Program-made: the position numbers and the translations under genes | Source of the DNA: Arthrobacter rhizophilus | Lineage (GTDB): Bacteria; Actinomycetota; Actinomycetes; Actinomycetales; Micrococcaceae | Assembly (NCBI RefSeq): GCF_026241105.1 | Contig: NZ_JAPFFT010000008.1 | Location: 62,001 to 126,000, forward strand | DNA: 64,000 nt | Direction of reading: 5' to 3' | Shown: piece by piece, positions 33,968 through 43,014 of the stretch | How the letters are laid out: each line of letters begins with the position of its first letter | Position numbering within the stretch: the stretch's first letter is position 1 | The notes under the pieces: model-generated | What the model was told of the DNA's origin: nothing | Database searches by the model: none | What the model saw: the letters and a program-made list of their open reading frames with translations, nothing else

Positions 33968-34510
33968 CCGGGCGTCGGGCGATGCCTCCGGCTGCTTTCC
34001 CATCAGCCCGAAAAGAGTCAGGAGAAATGTCACGAGGGCCGTCGCTCCCGGCCACGGCAAAAGCGCAGCCATTGACCGCAAGGTGAAGCCTTCATTTCCG
34101 CTCGCCGCGGCGCTGGACGCGGGGCCCCACCACTGCGCAGCGAGCAGGCCGACTTGCCAAGCCACCAGCGCGCCAGCCAAGCCTCCGAGAACAGCGAGGA
34201 AAGTCCTCATGCCCTGACCCGGCCTCCGTACCTTGCTGTCCAGCAGGACCGCAGTGAAGCAGCCGGCAAGAAGCAGAAGCCCGGCCAAGACCAAGTCCCG
34301 CGGAAATCGACCCGCAGCAGCGGAGGGATCGGCGAGGGCGGAATTTCCGGAGATCAGGTTGAGTCCGCCCGGAGCAAGGAGCCACCATGCCAGGCCCAGT
34401 CCGATGCCCGAGGCGACTGGCGCGGCGAGCCATAGCCACCATCTGCGGTCTCGCTGGTCGGCGTCTGTCGCGGGGACGGCCTCGAGGAGGTTGGATGTTG
34501 GCTTGGTCAT
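33965..34510 (-). CDS. Membrane protein, unknown function
   Basis: This 181-residue protein has a cytosolic N-terminus of about 30 residues and four hydrophobic segments (about 30-50, 76-95, 103-125 and 148-172). A W-W-L-W-L-A-A-P-V-A-S-G segment opens the first helix. The layout recalls DUF2567-type actinobacterial membrane proteins, but I cannot confirm this. The start is ATG 34510; TAATGT lies 7 nt upstream with TTGAGC 16 bp further as a -35, so a leaderless start is possible. It ends 9 bp before hisD starts. Confidence 0.7.
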   Translation of the reverse strand: MTKPTSNLLEAVPATDADQRDRRWWLWLAAPVASGIGLGLAWWLLAPGGLNLISGNSALADPSAAAGRFPRDLVLAGLLLLAGCFTAVLLDSKVRRPGQGMRTFLAVLGGLAGALVAWQVGLLAAQWWGPASSAAASGNEGFTLRSMAALLPWPGATALVTFLLTLFGLMGKQPEASPDAR

Positions 34511-34517
34511 GACACAA

Positions 34518-34545
34518 ACATTAACAAACGTTTCTGGACGCTCAA
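34518..34545 (-). promoter_or_regulatory. Promoter of the membrane protein gene at 34510
   Basis: Minus-strand TTGAGC, 16 bp, TAATGT, then 7 nt to the ATG. Confidence 0.45.
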
Positions 34546-34627
34546 CAAGCGAGCGCCCCGGCAGGTGGCGGAATACGCTGAACCCACCAGCGTTAATACC
34601 AATACGTCCTGCAGGAGATCGAGCAAA

Positions 34628-35128
34628 GTGGCTTCGGAAGAATCGGCTTTTGAAGGAACCTTCAAGCAAATGTTCCGCCGGCATGCCGCCGGGGTTGCCA
34701 TCATCACTGCCGACCTCAACGGCAAGCCTTTCGGATTCACCGCGACGTCGGTGGCGTCACTGTCGGCAGAGCCTCCGCGTTTTACGTTCAACATGTCGCG
34801 CAGTTCCAGTTCCTGGCCCGCGGTGGCGAATGCCACGTATATCGGCCTGCACATGCTGGGCCTTGAGAACCAAGCACTTGCGGACCGTTTCGCGCGCACC
34901 CAGGAACGGTTTGAAGGCGATCACTGGGAACCTGGACCCTTCGACGTCCCCATCCTGAAGAAGGTGGCCGGCTGGTTGATCGGCAAGATCCAGATGCGCC
35001 TGTCCTTCGAAAACAACGCGATCGTGGTGGTGGAAGTTGTCGACGGGCTTGTTGGCGACGACGACGCTCCCCTGCTCTACCACTCCGGCTCCTACAGCCA
35101 ACCGGTTCCGCTCGACTACGAAATCTGA
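34628..35128 (+). CDS. Flavin reductase family protein
   Basis: This 166-residue protein has the split-barrel FMN-binding fold of the flavin reductase domain. It begins with F-R-R-H-A-A-G-V-A-I-I-T-A, followed by G-F-T-A-T-S-V-A-S-L-S and P-R-F-T-F-N-M-S-R-S-S-S, and ends with the usual H-S-G-S-Y. It probably reduces FMN or FAD with NAD(P)H for a partner oxygenase, or acts as an independent reductase; no partner gene is adjacent. The GTG at 34628 is chosen because AGGAG lies upstream, though about 11 nt away. It converges on dnaE with a 45-bp gap. Confidence 0.87.
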   Translation: MASEESAFEGTFKQMFRRHAAGVAIITADLNGKPFGFTATSVASLSAEPPRFTFNMSRSSSSWPAVANATYIGLHMLGLENQALADRFARTQERFEGDHWEPGPFDVPILKKVAGWLIGKIQMRLSFENNAIVVVEVVDGLVGDDDAPLLYHSGSYSQPVPLDYEI

Positions 35129-35173
35129 GTAACCAAGCGTCGCCGGCTGGCCGGTTCAGGGGGTCGCGCGCAA

Positions 35174-38100
35174 TCAGTTGTCCAAGCAGGTTGGACCGAG
35201 AAGGACCTTGAGATCGCCGAAAAGCGACGGGGTGGGATTGACCCGCAGGTGCACAGGCAGGCCCATCACTTCGACTTTTGAATCACCCTGCAAGTGGAGC
35301 CTGACCTCGGAGTTCCCCCGGTGGGTGGTGAGGACATCGCGAAGATCCGTGACTACAGCTTCGGTTGCCTTGTAGGTGGGCATCGCAATGACCAGTGGCC
35401 CGTTGGTACTTTCGCTCAGGTCCGGGACCGAGAGCTCCATGCAGTTCAGCGTGACCGCGCCGTCGTCGCGCCGCTGCAGGCGGCCCTTGACGACGACAAT
35501 CAGGTCCTCCGCGAGGACCGAAGCGATAGGACCATAGACCTGCCCGAAGAACATGACCTCGATGGAAGCGCCCAGGTCTTCGATCTCCGCCCGCGCGTAG
35601 GCGTTGCCGCTTGCCTTGGCAATCCTGCGGCTGAGCGAAGTGATCATGCCCGCAATGGTGACGATGGCGCCGTCGTGCGGTCCGTCTTCTCCCAGGATCG
35701 AAGTGATCGACTGCTCCGCATGCTGGCTCAGCACGCCCTCAAGCCCTTGCAAAGGATGGTCCGAGACATAGAGGCCGAGCATGTCCCGTTCGAAGGACAG
35801 CTTGTCTTTCTTCTCCCATTCCGGCAGATCCGGGATCTCGATGCTCAGGGACGCCTCGGATTCGGCTTCGTCGAAGCCGGCGAAGAGATCGAATTGCCCG
35901 ATCGCCTCGTTCCTCTTGAGCGTGATGACGGAGTCGATGGCTTCTTCATGGATCATGGCCAGGGCCCGCCTGTGGTGGTTCAGCGAATCGAACGCGCCGG
36001 CTTTGATCAGTGATTCGATGGTGCGCTTGTTGCAGACCACCGCGGGGACTTTCATGAGGTAGTCCTTGAAGGAGGTGTAGGCGCCCTCCTTTTCACGGGC
36101 CGAGACCATGGCTTCGACGGCGTTCACGCCGACGTTGCGGATGGCGCCCATGCCGAAGCGGATGTCGTTGCCGACAGGGGTGAAGTTCAGGGCCGACTCA
36201 TTGACGTCGGGAGGCAGCACCGTGATGCCCATCCGCCGGCATTCGTTGAGGTAGATCGCGGACTTGTCCTTGTCGTCGCCCACCGAGGTCAGCAGTGCCG
36301 CCATGTACTCCGGCGCATAGTGCGCCTTGAGGTAGGCGGTCCAGTACGAGATCACGCCGTAGGCGGCCGAGTGCGCCTTGTTGAAGGCGTAGTCGGAGAA
36401 CGGCAAAAGGATGTCCCAGAGCGTCTTGACGGCGGCCATGGAGTAGCCGTTGTCCTGCATGCCCTGGGAGAAGCCGGCGAACTGCTTGTCCAGTTCCGAT
36501 TTCTTCTTCTTGCCCATGGCGCGGCGCAGGATATCGGCCTGGCCCAGCGTGTAGCCGGCGAGCTTCTGCGCCACGGCCATGACCTGCTCCTGGTACACGA
36601 TCAGCCCGTACGTTCCGCCGAGGATTTCGGCGAGCGGTTCCTCGAGCTCCGGGTGGATCGGGATGACTTCCTGGATTTTGTTCTTGCGCAGGGCGTAGTC
36701 GGTGTGGGCGTTGGCGCCCATGGGACCGGGACGGTAGAGAGCCAGGACAGCGGAGATGTCTTCGAAGTTGTCAGGCTTCATGAGCTTGAGCAGCGACCGC
36801 ATAGGCCCGCCGTCGAGCTGGAACACCCCCAAAGTGTCGCCGCGCGCCAGGAGGTCATAAGACGCGGCGTCGTCCAACGCCAGGTTCTCCAGATCAAGGT
36901 CAACGCCACGGTTCATCTTGATGTTTTCCAGGGCGTCGGAAATGATCGTCAGGTTCCTCAGGCCGAGGAAGTCCATCTTGATCAGGCCAAGGCCCTCCGA
37001 CGTGGGGTAATCGAACTGCGTGATGACCTGGCCGTCCTGGATACGGCGCATGACAGGAATGACGTCGATAATCGGGTCCGAAGACATGATGACGCCGGCG
37101 GCGTGCACGCCCCACTGGCGCTTCAGTCCTTCGATGCCCAGTGCGGTCTCGAAGACCTTGGCGGCCTCGGGGTCCGTGCTGATGAGCTGTCGGAAGTCCC
37201 CGGCCTCGCCATAGCGCTTGGCCTCCGGGTTCTGGATGTCCGCAAGCGGGATGTCCTTGGCCATCACGGCGGGCGGCAGGGCCTTTGTGAGCTGCTCACC
37301 CATACTGAACGGGTACCCGAGCACGCGGGAGGAGTCTTTGAGCGCCTGCTTGGTCTTGATGGTGCCGTAGGTGACAATCATGGCTACGCGCTCGTCGCCG
37401 TACTTCCGGGTGACATAGTCGATGACCTCGGAGCGGCGGCGATCATCGAAGTCGACGTCGAAGTCAGGCATGGACACACGGTCCGGGTTTAGGAAGCGCT
37501 CGAAAATCAAGCCGTGTTCAAGGGGATCGAGGTCGGTGATGCGCATGGCGTACGCCACCATGGAGCCCGCTCCGGAACCACGGCCCGGGCCCACCCGGAT
37601 GCCATTGTTCTTCGCCCAGTTGATGAAGTCCGCCACCACCAGGAAGTATCCCGGGAAACCCATGGACGTGATGACGTCAAGCTCATAGTCGGCCTGCTTG
37701 CGCACTTTGTCCGGGACGCCCTTGGGATAGCGGTAGTCGAGTCCTGTGGCTACTTCCTTGACCAGCCAGGACGTCTCATCCTCGCCGGGAGGGCAGGGGA
37801 ACCGCGGCATGTAGTTCGCGCCCGTGTTGAAGGACACTTCGCAGCGCTCTGCGATCAACAAAGTGTTGTCGCAGGCCTCGGGATGATCGCGGAACAACTC
37901 ACGCATCTCTTGCGGTGACTTCAAGTAGTAGCCGCTACCGGAGAAAGCGAATCGGGAACCGCCGTTGTCATAGGTGGGCTCCAGCAGGGTAGAGCCCGAC
38001 TGGATGGCCAACAAGGCCTCATGGGCCTTGGCGTCATGCTCATGCGTGTAGTGGAGGTCGTTGGTGGCCACGAGCGGAAGCTTCAGTTCCTTGGCCAAGC

Positions 38101-38731
38101 GGAGCAGGTCGCCGGTGACCCGCCGCTCGATGTCCAGGCCGTGGTCCATCAGTTCGCAGAAGTAGTTTTCCGCACCAAAGATGTCGCGGAACTCCGAAGC
38201 CGCCGCGAGGGCCTCACGGTACTGCCCCAAGCGAAGGCGGGTTTGCACTTCACCGGAAGGACAGCCCGTGGTCGCAATGAGGCCCTCGGAGTACGTGTTC
38301 AGCAGTTCGCGGTCCAACCGGGGCCATTTGCCGAACACTGAGTCGAGGGAAGCAATCGAGGACGCCCGGAACAGATTGCGCATGCCGACGTTGTTGTAGC
38401 TCAGCAGCGTCATGTGGGTGTACGAACCACCACCGGACACGTCATCCTTGCGTTGGCTCTCGTCGCCCCAGCGGACGCGCTCTTTGTCGCCGCGCGCCGT
38501 TCCCGGCGTGACATAGGCCTCGACGCCGATGATCGGCTTGATCCCTTTGTCGGTGGCCTTCTTCCAGAAATCGAAGGCACCGAAGAGATATCCGTGGTCC
38601 GTCGTGGCAAGCGCAGGCATCCCCAGCCGCTCGGTCTCATCGAACAATTCAGTAAGACGGGCCGCACCATCCAGCATGGAGTATTCAGTGTGGGTGTGCA
38701 GATGGACGAACGAGTCATTGCTGGAAGTCAC
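35174..38731 (-). CDS. dnaE: DNA polymerase III alpha subunit
   Basis: This 1185-residue protein is the replicative polymerase catalytic subunit. It has an N-terminal PHP domain (H-L-H-T-H-T-E-Y-S at the start), the palm with catalytic acidic motif P-D-F-D-V-D-F-D-D, fingers, the helix-hairpin-helix region and a C-terminal OB-fold. Length and PHP residues fit DnaE1, not the mutagenic DnaE2. Two GTG codons at 38734 and 38731 are candidates. The second is exactly 6 nt from the -10 TAGACT, so a leaderless start there is preferred. It follows the rluA-family gene by 48 bp. Confidence 0.95.
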   Translation of the reverse strand: MTSSNDSFVHLHTHTEYSMLDGAARLTELFDETERLGMPALATTDHGYLFGAFDFWKKATDKGIKPIIGVEAYVTPGTARGDKERVRWGDESQRKDDVSGGGSYTHMTLLSYNNVGMRNLFRASSIASLDSVFGKWPRLDRELLNTYSEGLIATTGCPSGEVQTRLRLGQYREALAAASEFRDIFGAENYFCELMDHGLDIERRVTGDLLRLAKELKLPLVATNDLHYTHEHDAKAHEALLAIQSGSTLLEPTYDNGGSRFAFSGSGYYLKSPQEMRELFRDHPEACDNTLLIAERCEVSFNTGANYMPRFPCPPGEDETSWLVKEVATGLDYRYPKGVPDKVRKQADYELDVITSMGFPGYFLVVADFINWAKNNGIRVGPGRGSGAGSMVAYAMRITDLDPLEHGLIFERFLNPDRVSMPDFDVDFDDRRRSEVIDYVTRKYGDERVAMIVTYGTIKTKQALKDSSRVLGYPFSMGEQLTKALPPAVMAKDIPLADIQNPEAKRYGEAGDFRQLISTDPEAAKVFETALGIEGLKRQWGVHAAGVIMSSDPIIDVIPVMRRIQDGQVITQFDYPTSEGLGLIKMDFLGLRNLTIISDALENIKMNRGVDLDLENLALDDAASYDLLARGDTLGVFQLDGGPMRSLLKLMKPDNFEDISAVLALYRPGPMGANAHTDYALRKNKIQEVIPIHPELEEPLAEILGGTYGLIVYQEQVMAVAQKLAGYTLGQADILRRAMGKKKKSELDKQFAGFSQGMQDNGYSMAAVKTLWDILLPFSDYAFNKAHSAAYGVISYWTAYLKAHYAPEYMAALLTSVGDDKDKSAIYLNECRRMGITVLPPDVNESALNFTPVGNDIRFGMGAIRNVGVNAVEAMVSAREKEGAYTSFKDYLMKVPAVVCNKRTIESLIKAGAFDSLNHHRRALAMIHEEAIDSVITLKRNEAIGQFDLFAGFDEAESEASLSIEIPDLPEWEKKDKLSFERDMLGLYVSDHPLQGLEGVLSQHAEQSITSILGEDGPHDGAIVTIAGMITSLSRRIAKASGNAYARAEIEDLGASIEVMFFGQVYGPIASVLAEDLIVVVKGRLQRRDDGAVTLNCMELSVPDLSESTNGPLVIAMPTYKATEAVVTDLRDVLTTHRGNSEVRLHLQGDSKVEVMGLPVHLRVNPTPSLFGDLKVLLGPTCLDN

Positions 38732-38737
38732 CACGAC

Positions 38738-38743
38738 AGTCTA
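38738..38743 (-). promoter_or_regulatory. -10 element for leaderless dnaE transcript
   Basis: Minus-strand TAGACT, GTCGTG, then GTG at 38731. No ribosome binding site is present. Confidence 0.45.
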
Positions 38744-38778
38744 CCGGCAGGGGTCGCGCAGATGGAGTGGAATCCTCG

Positions 38779-39723
38779 CTACGCGTTGCCACTTTCGAGA
38801 AGTTCCAACGCATACTTCAGGTCGTCCGGGTACTGGCTGGTGACTTCCACCCATTCGCCGGTGCGGGGGTGGTTGAAACCGAGTCGGCGCGCATGCAGCC
38901 ACTGCCGGGTAAGTCCCAGGTTTGCGGCTAGGCGAGGGTCCGCCCCATAAGTCAGATCGCCCGCACAGGGATGCCGCAGGGCCGAGAAATGAACCCGGAT
39001 CTGGTGTGTCCTGCCCGTCTCAAGGTGAATTTCCACGAGGGTCGCCTTGCCAAACGCTTCGAGTACTTCGTAGTGCGTCACCGAGGGACGGCCATCCTCG
39101 ATGACCGCAAACCGCCAATCATGCCCGGGGTGACGTCCGATGGGGGCGTCGATGGTGCCCTCCAGGGGATCCGGCAGGCCTTGGACGACGGCGTGGTACA
39201 CCTTGTCCACTGTGCGCTCCTTGAAGGCCCTCTTGAGCACCGTGTAAGCATGTTCTGTCTTCGCCACCACCATGACGCCTGAAGTTCCGACGTCGAGACG
39301 GTGGACGATGCCGGCCCGTTCAGGGGCGCCGGAGGTGGAGATCCGGTATCCGGCACCAGCGAGGCCACCAACCACGGTGGGGCCGACCCACCCCGGCGAT
39401 GGATGCGCCGCCACGCCAACAGGCTTGTCGATGACAACAAAATCCTCATCGTCCAACAGGATCTTCAGGCCTTCCACGACTTCCTCCACGACTTCCAAGG
39501 GATCCCGGCGTTCGGGAACGGTGACTTCCAGCACGGACCCGGCAAGGAGCTTCGCCGATTTGCCGACTGCGGCCGATTTGCCCACCGTGCTTGCAGCGAC
39601 GGTCACGTTGCCCTCGGCAATCAGCAAGGCAGCCGCGGAACGGGAAATACCCATGAGTTTCGCCAGTCCAGCGTCCGCCCTGGCCCCGCCCAGTTCTTCG
39701 GGAACAACGAATTGCTCAGACAT
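38779..39723 (-). CDS. RluA/RluD-family pseudouridine synthase
   Basis: This 314-residue enzyme has an N-terminal S4 RNA-binding domain (about 12-70) and a catalytic domain with H-R-L-D-V-G-T-S-G, where Asp is the catalytic residue. K-P-V-G-V-A-A-H-P and T-H-Q-I-R-V-H also fit RluD. It probably modifies 23S rRNA, with target positions not deducible. The ATG overlaps the lspA stop by 8 bp, so the pair is translationally coupled, a common lspA-rluD arrangement. An in-frame start at 39786 would overlap lspA further. Confidence 0.92.
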   Translation of the reverse strand: MSEQFVVPEELGGARADAGLAKLMGISRSAAALLIAEGNVTVAASTVGKSAAVGKSAKLLAGSVLEVTVPERRDPLEVVEEVVEGLKILLDDEDFVVIDKPVGVAAHPSPGWVGPTVVGGLAGAGYRISTSGAPERAGIVHRLDVGTSGVMVVAKTEHAYTVLKRAFKERTVDKVYHAVVQGLPDPLEGTIDAPIGRHPGHDWRFAVIEDGRPSVTHYEVLEAFGKATLVEIHLETGRTHQIRVHFSALRHPCAGDLTYGADPRLAANLGLTRQWLHARRLGFNHPRTGEWVEVTSQYPDDLKYALELLESGNA

Positions 39724-40309
39724 CGCCCGGCTCCTCGCCTTCGGGCGTCGTAGCGCGGGTTCCGGCGGAGTGCTGGCGGGAGCCATCCAAGCCGATCCCC
39801 CGCAGGGTCAGCAGGCAGATGATCACCACGCCGGAAACCACCGCTGAGTCGGCGATGTTGAAAATAGCGAAATTGGGAAGTTGGATGAAGTCAACCACGT
39901 GGCCCATGGCGAAGGAGGGTTCGCGGAAGAGCCGGTCCGTGAGGTTTCCAAGTGCCCCGCCCAGTAGCAATCCGAGGGCGAGCGCCCACCAGGCGGATCC
40001 CAAACGACGCAGTTGGAAGAGGATCGCCACGGAGACAGCAGCCATGACGATCGTAAAGACCCACGTGACATTTTCACCGATTGAGAAGGCAGCCCCGGAG
40101 TTGCGGATGTAGTACCAATGCAGCAGTGGAGGCAAGACGGGGATCCGTTCGCCCTCCACCATGGTGCTGGTGACCCAGAGTTTGGTCAGCTGGTCGAAGG
40201 CGTACGCGAAGACGGCGAAGCCAGCGAAAACCCAGAGGAATGCGGGACGCCACGTGTGGACTTTGGTGCGGAGCGGCTCCGTGGTGCCGTCAGTTTGTTC
40301 GTCGCTCAT
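39716..40309 (-). CDS. lspA: Lipoprotein signal peptidase (signal peptidase II)
   Basis: This 197-residue membrane protease cleaves lipoprotein signal peptides after diacylglyceryl transfer. Four membrane helices are visible. The two catalytic Asp lie in G-N-L-T-D-R-L and F-N-I-A-D-S-A, as in all LspA proteins. The C-terminal tail of about 35 residues is hydrophilic and longer than in E. coli. It would process the lipoprotein at 62220-62753. It lies downstream of the divIVA terminator and upstream of rluD. Confidence 0.94.
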   Translation of the reverse strand: MSDEQTDGTTEPLRTKVHTWRPAFLWVFAGFAVFAYAFDQLTKLWVTSTMVEGERIPVLPPLLHWYYIRNSGAAFSIGENVTWVFTIVMAAVSVAILFQLRRLGSAWWALALGLLLGGALGNLTDRLFREPSFAMGHVVDFIQLPNFAIFNIADSAVVSGVVIICLLTLRGIGLDGSRQHSAGTRATTPEGEEPGDV

Positions 40310-40354
40310 AGTACTTTCATTCGGTAACCGTAGGCTTCTGGCGCCTTAACAGGC

Positions 40355-40392
40355 GAAAGCCGGTGGCCGGGAATCCCCAGCCACCGGCTTTC
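40355..40392 (-). terminator. Terminator after divIVA
   Basis: A perfect 13-bp stem (GAAAGCCGGTGGC / GCCACCGGCTTTC) sits 10 nt after the divIVA stop on the minus strand. Confidence 0.8.
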
Positions 40393-40402
40393 AGAATACT
40401 TG

Positions 40403-41086
40403 CTAGACCTCTGCGGCGGCTTCGCCGACCTCGGGGGCCGCAACCGAGCCGCGGGCATCCAGGTCACGCAGCTGGCCCTCGATGTAGGCCTTCAGGCGGG
40501 AGCGGTAGTCGCGCTCGAAGCCGCGGAGCTGCTCCACCTTGCGTTCGAGAACGGAGCGCTGCTGCTCGAGTGCACCGAGGATCTTGCGGGACTTGTCCTG
40601 AGCGTCATTGACAAGGCTGGAGGCTTCGATCTGTGCCTCGGCAATGATCTTTTCCTTCTGCTGCTCGCCGTCAGCCACGTGCTTGTCATGCATCTGCTGC
40701 GCCATGGCCAGCAGGCCGGCTGCAGACTCGGCGGAGGGAGAGCCGGCGGAAAGTGCGGCCGGGGCAGGAGCGGCAGCAACTGCCGGTTCCTTCTTCTTGT
40801 CGGCTTCGGCTGCCTTCGCTTCGGCTTCTGCCTTGGCCTGTGCGTCCTTGTCGGCCTTAACCGGTGCGGGCACCTTCTCGACCACGGGTGCCGCTGCTGC
40901 GCTGGCAAGAACCGGGTTTCCGCCTTCGGCGAGCTTCTTGCGCAGCTCGTCGTTCTCTTGGTTCAACCGCCTCAGCTCGACGACGATTTCGTCGAGAAAG
41001 TCGTCGACCTCGTCCTGGTCGTAGCCTTCGCGGAACTTGGTCGGCTGAAAGCGCTTGTTGACAACGTCTTCTGGCGTCAAAGCCAT
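40403..41086 (-). CDS. divIVA: DivIVA/Wag31 polar growth protein
   Basis: This 227-residue coiled-coil protein marks curved membrane at cell poles and septa and organises polar wall growth in actinobacteria. The N-terminal lipid-binding DivIVA domain begins M-A-L-T-P-E-D-V-V-N with the F-R-E-G-Y-D-Q-D-E-V-D-D-F-L-D motif. A first coiled coil follows, then an Ala/Pro/Lys linker (about 60-115) and a long second coiled coil to the end. The ATG has GAGGTG 6 nt upstream. It ends the ftsZ-sepF-yggT-divIVA series and has its own terminator. Confidence 0.95.
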   Translation of the reverse strand: MALTPEDVVNKRFQPTKFREGYDQDEVDDFLDEIVVELRRLNQENDELRKKLAEGGNPVLASAAAAPVVEKVPAPVKADKDAQAKAEAEAKAAEADKKKEPAVAAAPAPAALSAGSPSAESAAGLLAMAQQMHDKHVADGEQQKEKIIAEAQIEASSLVNDAQDKSRKILGALEQQRSVLERKVEQLRGFERDYRSRLKAYIEGQLRDLDARGSVAAPEVGEAAAEV

Positions 41087-41147
41087 CTGGTCACCTCGTT
41101 GGTCTAGTTAGTCAGTAGGCCTTCCGGCCGTTCAAAACTACGGTACC

Positions 41148-41175
41148 TAAATATCATCTGATTCCCCCAATTCAA
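41148..41175 (-). promoter_or_regulatory. Candidate divIVA promoter
   Basis: Minus-strand TTGAAT (41175-41170), 16 bp, TATTTA (41153-41148), about 60 bp before the start codon. A CAACAC-CATC-GTGTTG hairpin overlaps the -35. Confidence 0.4.
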
Positions 41176-41210
41176 CACCATCGTGTTGGACCGGAGGATT
41201 GCAGTCCCCG

Positions 41211-41247
41211 TGCCGAAGAAAAAATGATCTTCGGGCACGCGGACTGC
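41211..41247 (-). terminator. Hairpin after yggT
   Basis: GCAGTCC-C-CGTGCC-GAAG pairs with CTTC-G-GGCACG-C-GGACTGC around a 10-nt A-rich loop, with one mismatch and one bulge, 8 nt after the yggT stop. Confidence 0.65.
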
Positions 41248-41254
41248 GGAAAAG

Positions 41255-41542
41255 CTACGCCAGCGTGTAGACGAAACCCATCGCGATGCTGACGACAATA
41301 AACATGATCAAAAACGCCAGGTCAAGGGATACCCCACCAAGCTGCAGGGGTGGAATCAGCCGGCGAATCCGTTTCAAGGGCGGATCAGTCACAGAATAGA
41401 CCACGTGCGCAGCCACCAGGGCAGCGCCACGGGGGCGCCACTGGCGCGCAAACATCTGCACCAGATCAAAAACGAGCCTGATGATGAGGGTGACCAGGAA
41501 CAGCAGCAATGCAATGTACAAAAGGCCGAAAACTATGCCCAC
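41255..41542 (-). CDS. YggT family membrane protein
   Basis: This 95-residue protein has two hydrophobic helices (about 2-24 and 72-94) separated by R-P-R-G-A-A-L-V-A-A-H-V-V-Y-S-V-T-D-P-P-L. The Y-S/T-x-T-D-P and P-L motifs are typical of YggT. Its role is not settled. Its position between sepF and divIVA is conserved in actinobacteria and suggests a link to division or envelope growth. A GTG start is used; TAGGAG lies about 14 nt upstream. Confidence 0.9.
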   Translation of the reverse strand: MGIVFGLLYIALLLFLVTLIIRLVFDLVQMFARQWRPRGAALVAAHVVYSVTDPPLKRIRRLIPPLQLGGVSLDLAFLIMFIVVSIAMGFVYTLA

Positions 41543-41596
41543 GGGTTAGCTCAGATCTCCTAGTTCGCCACTTTTCTCGGTCAGTCCCTCTATTGC

Positions 41597-41638
41597 AACA
41601 CAGATGCCAGGCAGATCGCTCTGCCTGGCATCTGTGTT
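41597..41638 (-). terminator. Terminator after sepF
   Basis: A perfect 19-bp stem (41597-41615 with 41620-41638) closes on a TCGC loop 8 nt after the sepF stop. Confidence 0.88.
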
Positions 41639-41645
41639 GACTGGG

Positions 41646-42176
41646 CTAGCTCTGGTTGAAGAACGTTGCCTGTGCTTCGCTGACCTTTTTGTCATCGCCA
41701 AGAACTTCGACGTACGACGGCGACAACAGGAAAACCTTACTGGTTACCCGCTCAATGCTGCCATGGAGTCCAAAGACCAGGCCGGCTGAAAAATCGACGA
41801 GGCGCTTGGCGTCTGCCTCACCCATGTCCGTGACGTTCATGATCACGGGGATGCCGTCGCGGAAACTTTCGCCGATGATCTTGGCGTCATTGTAGGAGCG
41901 GGGATGGACGGTGGTGATCTGCCTCAGCCCGGAGGCGTCTTCGCGGCTAGATGCCGCACGCTTGATAGGTGTCACGGGTGCGCGGTATTCCTCTTCGGCG
42001 ACAGGGTGGACTTCACGAACTACTTCACGTACAGGTGCAGGGGCGCGGCGCTCTTCACGATTGTGGTCGACAGACCGGTCCTCGTCCGTGTGCTGCACGT
42101 GCTGCTCAGACTCGTAGTGTTCATCGCCATCGGCGAGCCCAAGATAAACCATTGTCTTGCGCAGTGCGCCAGCCAT
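41646..42176 (-). CDS. sepF: Cell division protein SepF
   Basis: This 176-residue protein links FtsZ filaments to the membrane, an essential task in actinobacteria that lack FtsA. It has an amphipathic N-terminal helix ([14 protein letters not shown]), a charged variable linker (about 18-85) and a C-terminal DUF552 core with H-P-R-S-Y-N-D-A and [14 protein letters not shown] lies about 6-8 nt before the ATG. No ftsA is present in this division cluster, consistent with SepF being the FtsZ anchor. Confidence 0.95.
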   Translation of the reverse strand: MAGALRKTMVYLGLADGDEHYESEQHVQHTDEDRSVDHNREERRAPAPVREVVREVHPVAEEEYRAPVTPIKRAASSREDASGLRQITTVHPRSYNDAKIIGESFRDGIPVIMNVTDMGEADAKRLVDFSAGLVFGLHGSIERVTSKVFLLSPSYVEVLGDDKKVSEAQATFFNQS

Positions 42177-42264
42177 GCTGGACTCCTATCGTGTCTGCAG
42201 TAGGCGGGCCGCCCATGACTTGACATAGCTGAAATCCCGGCCCGTCGCTTCCAATACTTTGACG

Positions 42265-43014
42265 CTACCCCACCCGCGGACGCGAACCGAGAATATCCGA
42301 GCCAATTCGCAGGTGTGTCGCACCGAATTGCACAGCAGTTTCAAGGTCCTGGCTCATCCCGGCTGAGATCCCCACAGCTTCCGGATGCCGTCCCCGCAGA
42401 TCCGTGGAAATGGCGGCCAGTTTCTCAAATGCTTCCTCGGGGGGCGCACCGAGGGGAGCAACGGCCATCATGCCAGCCAAGCGCAGCCCGGAAGCGATGG
42501 CGATGGATTCGGCGATGCGCTCGACGTCGGCCTGCGCGGCACCGCCGCGGTGGGCACCGGCGTCGTCCTCAAGACTGACCTGGATGTAGCAGTCAAGGTC
42601 CGGCCTGCCGGACTCTTCCTGCTCCCGGGCAATGGCCTTGGCCAGGGCCTCGGCGAGCTGCGGACGGTCAATCGACTGGACGGAAAACGCGTACTTCGCC
42701 ACAGACTTGGCTTTGTTGCTTTGCAATTGACCGATGAAGTGCCAACGCATAGCTAGTCCGGCAAGCTCCGCGGTCTTCGCAGCCGCTTCTTGATCGCGAT
42801 TCTCACCGACGTCGGTGACGCCGAGGGCCGCAAGGCGAACGACGTCCGCTGCTGGATGGAACTTGCTGACGACTATCAGTTGCGGCTCTTCGCTCCGCCC
42901 CGCCGCCACGGTTGCTGCGGAAATCCGCTGGCGGACGGCTGCGAGCCGTTCCCGCAGTTCGGCTGTCCGCGGATCGACGTCGGCAGTTCCGGCTGCCGGG
43001 AGGGTCTCACTCAT
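42265..43014 (-). CDS. YggS family PLP-binding protein
   Basis: This 249-residue protein has an alanine-racemase-like TIM barrel that binds pyridoxal phosphate. The PLP Lys is in V-V-S-K-F-H-P, G-E-N-R follows, and the C-terminal phosphate-binding R-I-G-S-D-I-L-G is present. The family balances PLP levels and has no proven enzyme activity. The ATG overlaps the pgeF stop by 8 bp. An upstream in-frame start at 43035 has less support. Confidence 0.92.
   Translation of the reverse strand: MSETLPAAGTADVDPRTAELRERLAAVRQRISAATVAAGRSEEPQLIVVSKFHPAADVVRLAALGVTDVGENRDQEAAAKTAELAGLAMRWHFIGQLQSNKAKSVAKYAFSVQSIDRPQLAEALAKAIAREQEESGRPDLDCYIQVSLEDDAGAHRGGAAQADVERIAESIAIASGLRLAGMMAVAPLGAPPEEAFEKLAAISTDLRGRHPEAVGISAGMSQDLETAVQFGATHLRIGSDILGSRPRVG

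Noticed and set aside
36320..37492. 390-codon plus-strand frame inside dnaE
   Set aside because: Antisense shadow of a conserved polymerase gene, with no start signals.
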